From contig CAYJII010000004.1 in assembly GCA_964370225.1 (NCBI GenBank), positions 1-64,000 on the forward strand: 64,000 bases of DNA, written 5' to 3'. Source of the DNA: CAYJII01 sp964370225. GTDB taxonomy: Bacteria; Bacillota; Clostridia; Oscillospirales; Ruminococcaceae. The position numbers and the translations under genes were made by a program. Under the pieces are notes generated by a model. It ran no database searches and was not told where the DNA came from. It was given only the letters and a program-made list of their open reading frames with translations. Shown piece after piece: positions 44,496 through 53,879 of this stretch (positions are counted from its first letter, which is position 1; every line of letters starts with the position of its first letter).

Positions 44496-47126
44496 GTGAG
44501 TAAAAAGTTTGTTTATCTTTTCTCCGAGGGTAACGGAACAATGCGTGAGCTTCTCGGCGGTAAAGGCGCTAACCTAGCTGAAATGGTTGGTCTTGGTATG
44601 CCCGTACCTATGGGCTTTACAGTTAGTACTGAAGCTTGTACACAATATTATTTAGATGGAGAAGTTATTAACGACTCAATCCAAAACGAAATTTTCGAGT
44701 ATGTAGAAAGACTTGAAGAAGTATCAGGTAAAAAATTCGGTGATCCTACTAACCCACTTCTTGTATCTGTTCGTTCAGGTTCAAGAGCTTCTATGCCAGG
44801 TATGATGGATACAATCCTAAACCTAGGTATGAATGACGAGGTTGTTGAAGGGTTTGCTCAAAAAACTGGCAACCCACGTTTTGCATATGACTCTTACAGA
44901 AGATTCATTCAAATGTATTCCGACGTTGTAATGGAAGTTGGTAAAAAATACTTTGAAGAATTAATCGACGAAATGAAAGAAGCGAAAGGTGTTACTCTTG
45001 ACACTGATTTAACTGCTGACGATTTAAAAGAATTAGCAGAACAATTTAAAGGCGAATACAAAGCTAAAATCGGTAAAGATTTCCCAACTGATCCAAAAGA
45101 ACAACTTATGGGCGCAGTTAAAGCTGTATTCCGTTCATGGGACAACCCACGTGCTATCTACTACAGAAGAATGAATGATATCCCTTCAGATTGGGGTACT
45201 GCAGTTAACGTACAAATGATGGTATTTGGTAACATGGGCGATACTTCAGGAACAGGGGTTGCTTTCTCAAGAGACCCATCTACTGGTGAAGCTAAACTTT
45301 ACGGTGAATTCTTAATGAACGCACAAGGTGAAGACGTTGTTGCTGGTGTTAGAACTCCACAACCTATCGATCAATTAAAAGATATCATGCCTGAAATCTA
45401 TGATGAATTCTACAAAATTGTTTACACTTTGGAAGATCATTACAAAGATATGCAAGACATGGAATTTACAATTGAAGATAAAAAATTATTTATGCTTCAA
45501 ACAAGAAACGGCAAAAGAACTGCAGCTGCTGCACTTAAAATTGCTACTGATCTTGTTGCAGAAGGCATGAAAACTGAAGAAGAAGCATTGTTGATGATCG
45601 ACCCTAAACAACTTGACGCTCTACTTCACCCACAATTTGACGCTAAAGCACTAAAAGCTGCTAATCCTATTGGTACAGGTCTACCTGCATCACCTGGTGC
45701 TGCTTGTGGTAAAGTTTGCTTTACTGCTGAAGATGCTGCTGAGCAAGGTAAAAATGGCGAAGACGTTATCCTTGTTAGACTTGAAACTTCTCCTGAAGAC
45801 ATCGAAGGTATGCACTACGCTCAAGGTATCTTGACTGTACGTGGCGGCATGACTTCTCACGCAGCTGTTGTTGCTCGTGGAATGGGTACTTGCTGTGTAT
45901 CTGGTTGTGGCGAAATCAAAATGGACGAAGAAAACAAAAAATTCGAACTTGACGGCAAAACTTACGTTGAGGGCGATTACATTTCACTTGATGGTTCTAC
46001 TGGTAATATCTATGGCGAAGCTATCGCTACAGTTGAAGCTTCAATCTCAGGTGACTTTGATAAATTAATGAGCTGGGCTGACACTTTCAGAACTATGAAA
46101 GTTAGAACTAACGCTGACACACCTGCTGATGCTAAACAAGCTGCAAGCTTTGGCGCAGAAGGTATTGGTCTTTGCCGTACTGAGCACATGTTCTTCGAAA
46201 GCGACAGAATCGCTGCAATGCGTGAAATGATCGTTTCTAAATCAGTTGAACAAAGAGAAACTGCTTTAGCTAAACTTCTTCCTATGCAAAGAGGCGACTT
46301 TGAAAAATTATACGAAGCTATGGAAGGTAACCCTGTTACTATCCGTTTCCTAGACCCACCACTTCACGAGTTCTTACCAACTGCTGAAGATGATATCGTG
46401 GCTCTAGCTAAAGAAATGAATATGGACGTTGCAGACCTTAAAGCTGTAATTACTTCACTTCATGAATTTAACCCAATGATGGGTCACCGTGGTTGTCGTC
46501 TAGCTGTTTCATATCCTGAAATTGCTGCTATGCAAACAACTGCTGTAATCGAAGCTGCTATCAACGTGAAAGCTGCTCATGCTGATTGGGACATCGTTCC
46601 TGAAATCATGATTCCGCTAATCGGCGAAATTAAAGAGCTTCAATATGTTAAAAACGTTGTAACTAAAACTGCTGATGCTTTAATCGCAGCTAAAGGTTCT
46701 AACCTAACTTACAAAGTTGGTACTATGATAGAAATCCCTCGTGCAGCTCTAACTGCTGACGAAATTGCTACAGAAGCTGAATTCTTTAGCTTTGGTACTA
46801 ACGACTTAACTCAAATGACATTCGGCTTTAGCCGTGATGACGCAGGTTCTTTCCTAGATGCTTACTACGACAAAAAAATCTATGAAAACGACCCATTTGC
46901 GAAACTTGACCAAAAAGGTGTTGGCCAACTAGTTAAAACAGCTTGCACTCTTGGTAAACAAACTCGCCCTGACATCAAACTTGGTATCTGTGGCGAACAT
47001 GGTGGTGACCCATCAACTGTTGAATTCTGCCACAATGTAGGACTTGACTACGTTTCTTGCTCACCTTTCCGTGTGCCGATTGCTAGACTAGCTGCTGCTC
47101 AAGCTGCAATCAAATCTGCTAAATAA
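44496..47126 (+). CDS. ppdK: pyruvate, phosphate dikinase
   Basis: Interconverts pyruvate, ATP and phosphate with PEP, AMP and pyrophosphate; in anaerobes it often runs in the glycolytic direction to save energy. The protein has 876 residues: an N-terminal nucleotide-binding domain (GGKGANLAEM; VSVRSG), a central phosphohistidine domain with H455 in GGMTSHAAVVARG, and a C-terminal PEP-binding barrel with GTNDLTQMTFG and C832 in GICGEHGGDP. The residue numbers match the well-studied Clostridium symbiosum enzyme. The start is GTG with GGAGGT eight bases upstream. Codon use is markedly uniform, suggesting high expression. It is a single gene with a strong terminator; no PPDK regulatory protein gene is adjacent. 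Confidence 0.97.
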   Translation: MSKKFVYLFSEGNGTMRELLGGKGANLAEMVGLGMPVPMGFTVSTEACTQYYLDGEVINDSIQNEIFEYVERLEEVSGKKFGDPTNPLLVSVRSGSRASMPGMMDTILNLGMNDEVVEGFAQKTGNPRFAYDSYRRFIQMYSDVVMEVGKKYFEELIDEMKEAKGVTLDTDLTADDLKELAEQFKGEYKAKIGKDFPTDPKEQLMGAVKAVFRSWDNPRAIYYRRMNDIPSDWGTAVNVQMMVFGNMGDTSGTGVAFSRDPSTGEAKLYGEFLMNAQGEDVVAGVRTPQPIDQLKDIMPEIYDEFYKIVYTLEDHYKDMQDMEFTIEDKKLFMLQTRNGKRTAAAALKIATDLVAEGMKTEEEALLMIDPKQLDALLHPQFDAKALKAANPIGTGLPASPGAACGKVCFTAEDAAEQGKNGEDVILVRLETSPEDIEGMHYAQGILTVRGGMTSHAAVVARGMGTCCVSGCGEIKMDEENKKFELDGKTYVEGDYISLDGSTGNIYGEAIATVEASISGDFDKLMSWADTFRTMKVRTNADTPADAKQAASFGAEGIGLCRTEHMFFESDRIAAMREMIVSKSVEQRETALAKLLPMQRGDFEKLYEAMEGNPVTIRFLDPPLHEFLPTAEDDIVALAKEMNMDVADLKAVITSLHEFNPMMGHRGCRLAVSYPEIAAMQTTAVIEAAINVKAAHADWDIVPEIMIPLIGEIKELQYVKNVVTKTADALIAAKGSNLTYKVGTMIEIPRAALTADEIATEAEFFSFGTNDLTQMTFGFSRDDAGSFLDAYYDKKIYENDPFAKLDQKGVGQLVKTACTLGKQTRPDIKLGICGEHGGDPSTVEFCHNVGLDYVSCSPFRVPIARLAAAQAAIKSAK

Positions 47127-47143
47127 TTAAATATTTACGCTAT

Positions 47144-47177
47144 AAAAGGAGTAATGCTTACGCATTACTCCTTTTTT
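47144..47177 (+). terminator. terminator of ppdK
   Basis: A perfect 14-bp stem, AAAAGGAGTAATGC with GCATTACTCCTTTT, loop TTAC, then T7. Confidence 0.9.
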
Positions 47178-47250
47178 TGTTACTCTGTATCAATAAGATT
47201 TGTAGTAATAAAATTGAATATCGCACATACACGGCTATCCACGACGAAGC

Positions 47251-47284
47251 AAGCAGCCATTATCAAATTTGATAATGGCTGCTT
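47251..47284. terminator. 34-bp perfect palindrome before the GNAT gene
   Basis: The sequence equals its own reverse complement over 34 bases. In RNA it forms a stem of about 15 bp with a minimal AATT loop. The plus-strand side runs into TTTATTTTG. It lies between convergent ppdK and the GNAT gene and may terminate either. Confidence 0.6.
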
Positions 47285-47303
47285 TATTTTGTACAGATTA
47301 TTC

Positions 47304-47861
47304 TTATTTGGCGGTATATTCACTCGCTAAAATGCTATAGTAAACAGCATCGATAATTCCTTGATTATTGTAGTCAGATTGTCTTAATATTCCTTCATAT
47401 TTCAAACCACATTTTATCATAACTTTACCAGAATTAGGGTTGTTTGAATCATGTCTCGCTTCAACTCGATTTACTTTCATTTCATTAAAAGCAAATGACA
47501 ATAACGCTGAAAGCGCTTCTGACGTAATTCCTTTATTCCACCATTTTGCTCCAATACAATACCCTATATCCACACTATTAACATTTTCTTTAATTCCTAC
47601 AATGGAAATACTCCCAACTGGCTCATCGCTTCCTTTTAACGCAATAGCCCATTGATAGAAGTTATCATTTTCATACGACTTTATCCATTCATTCAGAACA
47701 CTTTCTGTAACATCTACCCCACTATGTGTGGGCCAGGTAAGATACTTTGTTACCATATCATCATTGCACCAATTGTTAAAAGCAGAGTTTGCATCACTGT
47801 GTTTAAATCTTCTTAAAATTAATCTATCTGTGTGTATTTCTTTAGTACCTAAATGCTTCAT
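47304..47861 (-). CDS. GNAT N-acetyltransferase, RimJ/RimL type
   Basis: A 185-residue acetyl-CoA-dependent acetyltransferase. It starts with the family phrase TDRLILRRFKHSDA, has the acetyl-CoA site region GYCIGAKWWNKGITSEALSA near 105-122 and ends with a typical VEARHDSNNPNSGKVMIKCG. The substrate could be a ribosomal protein N-terminus or a small amine and cannot be read from sequence. GGAG precedes the ATG. Both flanks carry GC-richer gene-free DNA (47222-47250 and 47890-47935), so the gene may be a later insertion; this is weak evidence. Confidence 0.85.
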   Translation of the reverse strand: MKHLGTKEIHTDRLILRRFKHSDANSAFNNWCNDDMVTKYLTWPTHSGVDVTESVLNEWIKSYENDNFYQWAIALKGSDEPVGSISIVGIKENVNSVDIGYCIGAKWWNKGITSEALSALLSFAFNEMKVNRVEARHDSNNPNSGKVMIKCGLKYEGILRQSDYNNQGIIDAVYYSILASEYTAK

Positions 47862-47963
47862 CTAATTGCTCCTATCATTAAAAATTGGGGCACGTATCCG
47901 CTCGTAGGGCATGACCATTTGTTCTGCGCATTGTCTGAACTAATAATCCCATTATTTTCGAAA

Positions 47964-48422
47964 TTACTGGTTGTTTTTGCTATTTTTCAGAGCAATCTTC
48001 GCTGCTTTCACCTGATTTGTTGACTCATTCAAGTGAGTTTCTGTGATACGTAATACATTTTCTGCAAACTCATTTGCAGCACGTTTTAGCTCTTTAGCAT
48101 TTGTGTTCGCATTAAGCATGATTTCTTTTGCGCGCTCTTTTGATGCGCGTACAATTTCGCTTTCTTCAACAATTCTTCTCGCACGCTCTTGCGAAACAAA
48201 AACAATATTATCAGCTTCTTTTTTAGCATCGTCAAGAATAATTTTTCTATCTCCAACGATTAATTTTGCTTGTTTAATTTCTTGCGGCATGTTTAGTCTA
48301 ACATCAGCAACCATTTCGCGAAAACGCTCAACATCAATTACACATTTGCCTCCTGATAGTGGCACACTCCAAGATGCATCTAACATGTCGTCCATTAAAT
48401 CTAAAATTTCAGAAATATTCAT
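47964..48422 (-). CDS. coiled-coil protein of the coaD neighbourhood
   Basis: A 152-residue, almost wholly helical charged protein. Residues 1-50 are a short N-terminal region (ISEILDLMDDMLDASWSVPL), and from about 50 a long coiled coil runs to the end (KEADNIVFVSQERARRIVEE..). Similar proteins next to coaD in Clostridia are often labelled ATPase or ATP-synthase B-like because of the coiled coil, but no nucleotide motif is present. A DivIVA-like or structural role is possible. AAAGGAA precedes the ATG. Upstream lies coaD, 81 bases away. Confidence 0.75.
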   Translation of the reverse strand: MNISEILDLMDDMLDASWSVPLSGGKCVIDVERFREMVADVRLNMPQEIKQAKLIVGDRKIILDDAKKEADNIVFVSQERARRIVEESEIVRASKERAKEIMLNANTNAKELKRAANEFAENVLRITETHLNESTNQVKAAKIALKNSKNNQ

Positions 48423-48503
48423 TTTTTATTCCTTTCTTTGCCCTAAGAAATTTCTTTCAGTTCTCTTACCATTAAGGCAAAAATAATAAGAGCGAGTATT
48501 AAA

Positions 48504-48995
48504 TTATTTTTTATCACCTGACAAACGGTCAAGTAATTTCCCTAAAATTTGCGGTGGAACAAAATCTTTTATCTCTCCACCAAAATGTGCAATTTGCTTT
48601 ACTAAACTTGAGCTTACAAACATATTCTCACTGCTTGTACTCAAAAATACAGTTTCAGCGTTTTTATTTAGCTTTTTATTTGCGAGTGCTTGTTGAAATT
48701 CAAACTCGAAATCCGACATCGCCCTCAGACCTTTCACTATAGCTATAGCACCACTGGTCTCAACATAATCTGCTAAGAGCCCGTCGAGCGTCTCTACTCG
48801 CACATTCTCAAGCTCTATTATGCATTCTCGCACTAGCTCACAGCGCTCATCTGCTGTAAACACAGCATTTTTACTTTTGTTGATTGAAATCAACACTATA
48901 ACTTCGTCAAAAATCAAACTTGCTCTCTTGATTATATCCAAATGTCCGTTCGTTACTGGATCAAAACTACCGGGACAAAGTGCAATTCTTTTCAT
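48504..48995 (-). CDS. coaD: phosphopantetheine adenylyltransferase
   Basis: Transfers AMP to 4'-phosphopantetheine, the penultimate step of coenzyme A synthesis. The nucleotidyltransferase motif PGSFDPVTNGHLDII (T and H of the T/HxGH signature) is at 8-22, VKGLRAMSDFEFEFQ near 85-100 and the SSSLVK signature near 128. The 163 residues are normal. CGGAG precedes the ATG. It lies 17 bases after rsmD, the usual pairing. Confidence 0.96.
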   Translation of the reverse strand: MKRIALCPGSFDPVTNGHLDIIKRASLIFDEVIVLISINKSKNAVFTADERCELVRECIIELENVRVETLDGLLADYVETSGAIAIVKGLRAMSDFEFEFQQALANKKLNKNAETVFLSTSSENMFVSSSLVKQIAHFGGEIKDFVPPQILGKLLDRLSGDKK

Positions 48996-49012
48996 ATTAT
49001 TCTCCGATTGTT

Positions 49013-49567
49013 TTATTCTTCTTCATCATTTGATGGGATGTGGTAAATTGATATTTTTATTTTACCATATTTATACTCTTTTTTCAAACATAAATTTGCA
49101 GTCTCGCTCGGCAAAACCTCCATAACTGTGCATTCACATACAATCAGTCCGTTTTTATTTAGCTTTTGAGCTGCTTCATCTAGAATTTGTGGAATAATAT
49201 TTTGCTCAAATGGTGGGTCGAGATATATAATATCAAATTTTTCGTTTGTATCTTTAATGAAAGCAAACGAGTCCATCGCTACCACCTGTGACTCTGTGCC
49301 AAAACCGCAATGTGCAATATTCTCTTTTAGCACATGTGCAGACTTTTTGCTTTTGTCCACAAAAATCGCACTTCTCGCACCTCTGGAAAGTGCCTCTAGC
49401 CCAATTTGTCCAGTACCTGCAAATAAATCTAAAAATTTACATCCTGGCAAATCAAATTGAATGATGTTAAACACGCTCTCTTTTACTCTGTCCGTAGTTG
49501 GGCGAATATCTAATCCATCCAAAGCTTTAAGCTTCCTACCACGAGCGTTTCCTGAAATTATTCTCAT
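49013..49567 (-). CDS. rsmD: 16S rRNA (guanine(966)-N2)-methyltransferase
   Basis: A SAM-dependent methyltransferase of 184 residues. It begins MRIISGNARGRKL, the RsmD opening, with RPTTDRVKESVFNI, the SAM loop DLFAGTGQIGLEALSRGA near 46-63 and the catalytic DPPF near 117. It modifies G966 of 16S rRNA during small-subunit assembly. coaD follows at once. Confidence 0.95.
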   Translation of the reverse strand: MRIISGNARGRKLKALDGLDIRPTTDRVKESVFNIIQFDLPGCKFLDLFAGTGQIGLEALSRGARSAIFVDKSKKSAHVLKENIAHCGFGTESQVVAMDSFAFIKDTNEKFDIIYLDPPFEQNIIPQILDEAAQKLNKNGLIVCECTVMEVLPSETANLCLKKEYKYGKIKISIYHIPSNDEEE

Positions 49568-49594
49568 TTATGTTCTCCTTTTTATTACCTAAAT

Positions 49595-50692
49595 CTAATT
49601 ATGCTGTTTAACGCTTAAAACAAAGCCAATTCCAATAAAGCTAGTGAGTAGTGACGTTCCTCCACTGCTCAAAAACGGCAATGTTATTCCAATAACTGGA
49701 AGTAGGCACACCACCATACCGATGTTTATAATGCTTTGAACGAATATTACAGCGAATACTCCCGAGCAAATAAGTGTGCCAGCATAATCTTTGCTATGTT
49801 TTGCTGCGATTAAAATTCTGATGCACAGTAATGTAATTAGTGCAATTAGTAGTATCGCGCCGATAATCCCTGTTGTTTGCGCAACATAACTAAATATAAA
49901 GTCATTGTAGGCTTTGGGGACTTCGATGTATTTCTCTGCATTAAGTCCTACTCCGAATATTCCACCACGCTCAATTGCTTGTAAGCCTAAAAATTGTTGG
50001 TATCCAATTCCGTTGGCATCCTGTGCAGGATTTAGCGCTATATAAAATCGCTCACGCAGATAATCTGGGAGCACCAAATACCAAATGAACGGTGCTGCTA
50101 GCAATATTGCAGCGATAATTATTAGAAAAAACTTCCTAGACAGTCCAGCTATAAACATCATCACGAAAAATATAGCTACAAATATTATCGCAGTACCCAT
50201 ATCTCCTTGCGCCATAATAATCACGAATGGTGCTAATGCATGCGCACATAACCATAAAAATGTGGTGAATTCATTAATTTTGTTTTTCACTTTATATAAA
50301 TGAAAAGCAAATGATAATATAAACACAATTTTAAGAATCTCACTTGGCTGTACACTCAACGGTCCTATCACTATCCACGCTGTGTCATCGCTTCCCGATG
50401 GTGTGTGCCCAAGCCCTGGAATATATACAGAAAATACAAGCAAAATACACAGTGGCACGTATAGATACCAGCACTTGATAATTTTTCGGTAGTCGATTAT
50501 CATCAATATGGAAGATGCAATCACTCCCATCGAAAATGCTACTAGCTGTGGTATGAGAGCAGAAGTTCTTATGATATCATTTATCGACATCGAATAGAGC
50601 ATAATGCTCCCAAATAAAGTTAGCGCTATACTGATTATGAGCACATCAAGGGCTTTTATGTGTTTATATGCGCCTAAAATAAAATTTCCCAC
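49595..50692 (-). CDS. SEDS-family peptidoglycan glycosyltransferase (RodA/FtsW type)
   Basis: A polytopic membrane protein of 365 residues with about ten membrane segments that polymerises glycan strands from lipid II together with a class B PBP. Signature parts are QPSEILKI (115-122), GDMGTAII, the essential Asp in NDFIF (D264) and GITLPFLSSGGTSLL near the end. The last motif has SS where most relatives read SY. RodA (elongation) is more likely than FtsW, as ftsZ/mur genes are absent, but paralogues such as SpoVE cannot be excluded. The start is GTG with GAGAGGG upstream. Confidence 0.88.
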   Translation of the reverse strand: MGNFILGAYKHIKALDVLIISIALTLFGSIMLYSMSINDIIRTSALIPQLVAFSMGVIASSILMIIDYRKIIKCWYLYVPLCILLVFSVYIPGLGHTPSGSDDTAWIVIGPLSVQPSEILKIVFILSFAFHLYKVKNKINEFTTFLWLCAHALAPFVIIMAQGDMGTAIIFVAIFFVMMFIAGLSRKFFLIIIAAILLAAPFIWYLVLPDYLRERFYIALNPAQDANGIGYQQFLGLQAIERGGIFGVGLNAEKYIEVPKAYNDFIFSYVAQTTGIIGAILLIALITLLCIRILIAAKHSKDYAGTLICSGVFAVIFVQSIINIGMVVCLLPVIGITLPFLSSGGTSLLTSFIGIGFVLSVKQHN

Positions 50693-50724
50693 AGCAAAAC
50701 CCTCTCTCTACTTTACTCTATCAA

Positions 50725-52050
50725 TTACTCTTCTTCCCCAACTAAATCGTATTCGCAAACATCATTTATACGGATGTTTACAAAATCCCCGACTCTATAT
50801 TGGTTTTCTAATGTAAAGAATACTTTCGCATCAATGTCAGGAGCATCTGCTTGCGTTCTGCCATAATAGCATTCTGCTATATCATCAAATCCTTCAAGCA
50901 TAACTTTAATTGTTTGCCCAACTTTGGTATCATTTTTCGCTTCCATAATTAACATTTGGCTTTCCATGATTATATCCGCACGTTTTTGTCTTAGCTTTTT
51001 ATCCACCTGATTTTCCATTTCGCCTGCTTTAGTTCCCTCTTCCTCAGAGTACGCAAAGCAGCCCAACCTGTCAAATTTTGTTTCTTTCACAAACTCAGCA
51101 AGCTCCTCGAACTGCTCGTTTGTTTCACCTGGATAACCTGTGATAAACGTGGTTCTAATAGTAACATCAGGAATATTTTTTCTGAGCTTCTCTATTAGTT
51201 TAACCGTTTTCTCTTTATTCATCGGTCTGTTCATAGATTTTAGTATCTCGTCGTTGCAGTGCTGTAGTGGCAAGTCTAAATACTTGACAACTTTAGGTTC
51301 AGTTTTCATCACTTCGATTAACTCGTCCGTAACTTTATCTGGGTAACAATATAATAGTCTAATCCACTCAATACCGTCAACTTTGCACAGTTCTTGTAGT
51401 AATTTAGCTAAATAATACTCATTGTAAATATCCTTGCCGTATTTTGTCACATCTTGTGCTACTAAAATTAACTCTTTTACGCCTTTTTCGGATAGCCACT
51501 TCGCTTCATTGATTACATCTTCCATCGGACGGCTTCTAAACTTCCCTCTAATTTTTGGAATAGCACAATACGAACAGTGATTATCACAGCCCTCAGCGAT
51601 TTTTAAATATGTATAATATGGCAGGTTCGTTAATATTCTAGGCCCATTAATATTTAAATCTTCTTTCGCGCCATATAGACAGACTTGCTTGCCATCTAAG
51701 ATTTTTTGTATAGTCGAACAAATTTTATTGTTCGCACCAATCCCGATAACTGCATCTACTTCTGGCATCTCTTTTTGGATTTCTTCTCTATATCTCTCTG
51801 CAAGGCATCCTGTTACCACAATCGCTTTTATAGTTTTTTCGCGCTTTAAAGTTATCATTTCCATGATATTCTCAATCGCTTCTTCTTTTGCGGACTCAAT
51901 AAATCCACAAGTATTTATTATTACTGCATCGCAACCCTCTAAATCAGTCACAAGCTTAAAGCCGTGATTTTTCAAATCGTACAGCATAATCTCCGCATCT
52001 ATTTGATTTTTGGGACAGCCCAGTGATACCATTGAAACTTTTATCGCCAT
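50725..52050 (-). CDS. rimO: ribosomal protein uS12 methylthiotransferase RimO
   Basis: A radical-SAM enzyme that adds a methylthio group to an aspartate of ribosomal protein S12. The N-terminal UPF0004 domain has SLGCPKNQIDAE with the first of three auxiliary-cluster cysteines. The radical-SAM CxxxCxxC motif is in CDNHCSYCAIPKIRG near 149-163, and a TRAM domain closes the protein. The SLGCPKN opening separates RimO from MiaB. The 441 residues are normal. Confidence 0.95.
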   Translation of the reverse strand: MAIKVSMVSLGCPKNQIDAEIMLYDLKNHGFKLVTDLEGCDAVIINTCGFIESAKEEAIENIMEMITLKREKTIKAIVVTGCLAERYREEIQKEMPEVDAVIGIGANNKICSTIQKILDGKQVCLYGAKEDLNINGPRILTNLPYYTYLKIAEGCDNHCSYCAIPKIRGKFRSRPMEDVINEAKWLSEKGVKELILVAQDVTKYGKDIYNEYYLAKLLQELCKVDGIEWIRLLYCYPDKVTDELIEVMKTEPKVVKYLDLPLQHCNDEILKSMNRPMNKEKTVKLIEKLRKNIPDVTIRTTFITGYPGETNEQFEELAEFVKETKFDRLGCFAYSEEEGTKAGEMENQVDKKLRQKRADIIMESQMLIMEAKNDTKVGQTIKVMLEGFDDIAECYYGRTQADAPDIDAKVFFTLENQYRVGDFVNIRINDVCEYDLVGEEE

Positions 52051-52071
52051 TTTTTTGCTCCATTTCTAATT

Positions 52072-52695
52072 TTATTCGTAATCATATTCATTATCGTCTA
52101 AGTGCTCGCTCATCGCACTCTTTATGTCGCTGTAGCTAAAACCGAGCCTTGCAAGTGCTGCAGCAACTTTTTTTGCCCCATCGGGTGAATTGAGCTTTCG
52201 ATAATATTTGGTTGCCAGCAGCTCTTTAATCTGCTGTGACGCATCAATTTCCACTTGGTTTAGTGCGTATTCTGCAAGCTCTCTATCGATGCCTTTTCTA
52301 CGCATTTCAAACACCGCTTTGTTATAGCTTAACTTTTTTACAGTCAAATATCCCTCTGCAAGTCTTTGAGCATATTCCTCGTCATCAAGCAATCGTAACT
52401 CTAGCATTTTTGCCACTACGATATCGCAAACTTCCTCGCTATAATTTCGCTTTAATTTATCGTATAGCTCCTTTGTCGAGTGAGCGCGGTATCCCAGCAA
52501 ATAAAATGCTCTATCCTTCGCTTTTTGCGTATCAGTAGCAGTTTTTAGCTCTTCTAAAAACTCTTCGTCAACGACCATATCTTTCTTAAGACGGTAGTCG
52601 CTCACCACATTTAAGTGGAGTGAATAAAAATATTCATCATCCACATAAACGCTGTAGTATGAGCCTTTTTTCTTCTCAATCGCAGTGATAACCAT
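52072..52695 (-). CDS. recX: regulatory protein RecX
   Basis: A 207-residue helical-repeat protein that binds RecA filaments and modulates them. The conserved segment AKDRAFYLLGYRAHSTKELY lies near 58-78, with a later repeat FEMRRKGIDRELAEYAL. The ATG overlaps the recA stop by one base (TAATG), so the two are translationally coupled. Confidence 0.93.
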   Translation of the reverse strand: MVITAIEKKKGSYYSVYVDDEYFYSLHLNVVSDYRLKKDMVVDEEFLEELKTATDTQKAKDRAFYLLGYRAHSTKELYDKLKRNYSEEVCDIVVAKMLELRLLDDEEYAQRLAEGYLTVKKLSYNKAVFEMRRKGIDRELAEYALNQVEIDASQQIKELLATKYYRKLNSPDGAKKVAAALARLGFSYSDIKSAMSEHLDDNEYDYE

Positions 52696-53876
52696 TATTC
52701 AAAATCATCTTCATCAGGGTCGATATCTAAAAACATTGGTGCAGCTGCACTATCAGCCTTAGCCGGTGCTGCATCTTTTACATCAGCAGCAGGAGTAGGC
52801 GCAACTGTTTTCACAGCTTTTGCGCTTTGTGCCGATTTTTCAAGCGCTGCTTCTTGGTGATCTTTGATTTTTTGTGCGATTTCATCACAAATTTCTGGAT
52901 TTTCTTTAAGTAGAGCTTTTACTTTATCCCTACCCTGTCCAAGTCTTTCCCCGTTATAACTAAACCATGCACCACTTTTTTGGATAATATCTAAATTAAC
53001 CGCAAAATCAATGATTTCGCCGATAATCGACACACCCTCTCCGTACATGATATCAAACACGACTTCTTTAAAAGGAGGCGCAACTTTATTTTTTACAATT
53101 TTACATTTCGTTTTGTTCCCTACAACCTCAGAACCATTTTTAATTGCCTCGCCTTTTCTAACTTCAATCCTTACTGAGGAATAGAATTTAAGCGCGCGTC
53201 CACCTGGTGTAGTTTCAGGATTACCATAAATAACCCCGATTTTTTCCCTAACTTGGTTTATGAAAATAGCAACACAGTTTGATTTTGAAACTACGCTTGT
53301 AAGCTTTCTCATCGCTTGTGACATCAGTCTTGCTTGTGTACCAACGTGGCTACTGCCCATTTCACCATCAATCTCCGCTCTTGTTACCATCGCTGCAACT
53401 GAGTCAAGCACGATTACATCAATCGCACCTGAGCGAATAAGCGCTTCCATTATTTCTAATGCTTGCTCACCAGTATCAGGTTGGGAAACAAGTAGTGAGT
53501 CTATGTCTACACCCAATGCTTTTGCATAAATCGGGTCAAGTGCATGCTCAACGTCAATAAACGCTGCTTCTCCACCCTCTAGCTGAGCTTGTGCGACAAT
53601 TTGTAATGCAACTGTTGTTTTACCAGAAGATTCAGGTCCGTAAACCTCAATAATTCTACCTCTGGGAACCCCACCTATACCTAGCGCCATATCAAGACCA
53701 AGTGAACCAGTGGAGATGTGGTCAACATTCATAGTTTTCGCCTGACCTAATTTCATAACAGCGCCTTTACCAAATTGCTTTTCTATTTGCCCCAACGCTG
53801 TTTCTAAGGCTTTCTTTTTGTTCTCATTTACTGCATTTTGCGCTGAAGTTTCAGCATTTTTTTTCGCTTTTGCCAT
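52695..53876 (-). CDS. recA: recombinase RecA
   Basis: Forms ATP-dependent filaments on single-stranded DNA for strand exchange and SOS induction. Walker [10 protein letters not shown] is at 80-88, Walker [11 protein letters not shown] near 153, and loop L2 with [11 protein letters not shown]. The C-terminal tail is long and Ala/Lys/Asp-rich, taking the length to 393 against about 350 usual. It is followed by recX and preceded by prmC at three bases. I did not see a clear LexA box directly upstream, where it lies inside the operon. Confidence 0.97.
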   Translation of the reverse strand: MAKAKKNAETSAQNAVNENKKKALETALGQIEKQFGKGAVMKLGQAKTMNVDHISTGSLGLDMALGIGGVPRGRIIEVYGPESSGKTTVALQIVAQAQLEGGEAAFIDVEHALDPIYAKALGVDIDSLLVSQPDTGEQALEIMEALIRSGAIDVIVLDSVAAMVTRAEIDGEMGSSHVGTQARLMSQAMRKLTSVVSKSNCVAIFINQVREKIGVIYGNPETTPGGRALKFYSSVRIEVRKGEAIKNGSEVVGNKTKCKIVKNKVAPPFKEVVFDIMYGEGVSIIGEIIDFAVNLDIIQKSGAWFSYNGERLGQGRDKVKALLKENPEICDEIAQKIKDHQEAALEKSAQSAKAVKTVAPTPAADVKDAAPAKADSAAAPMFLDIDPDEDDFE

Positions 53877-53879
53877 TTC

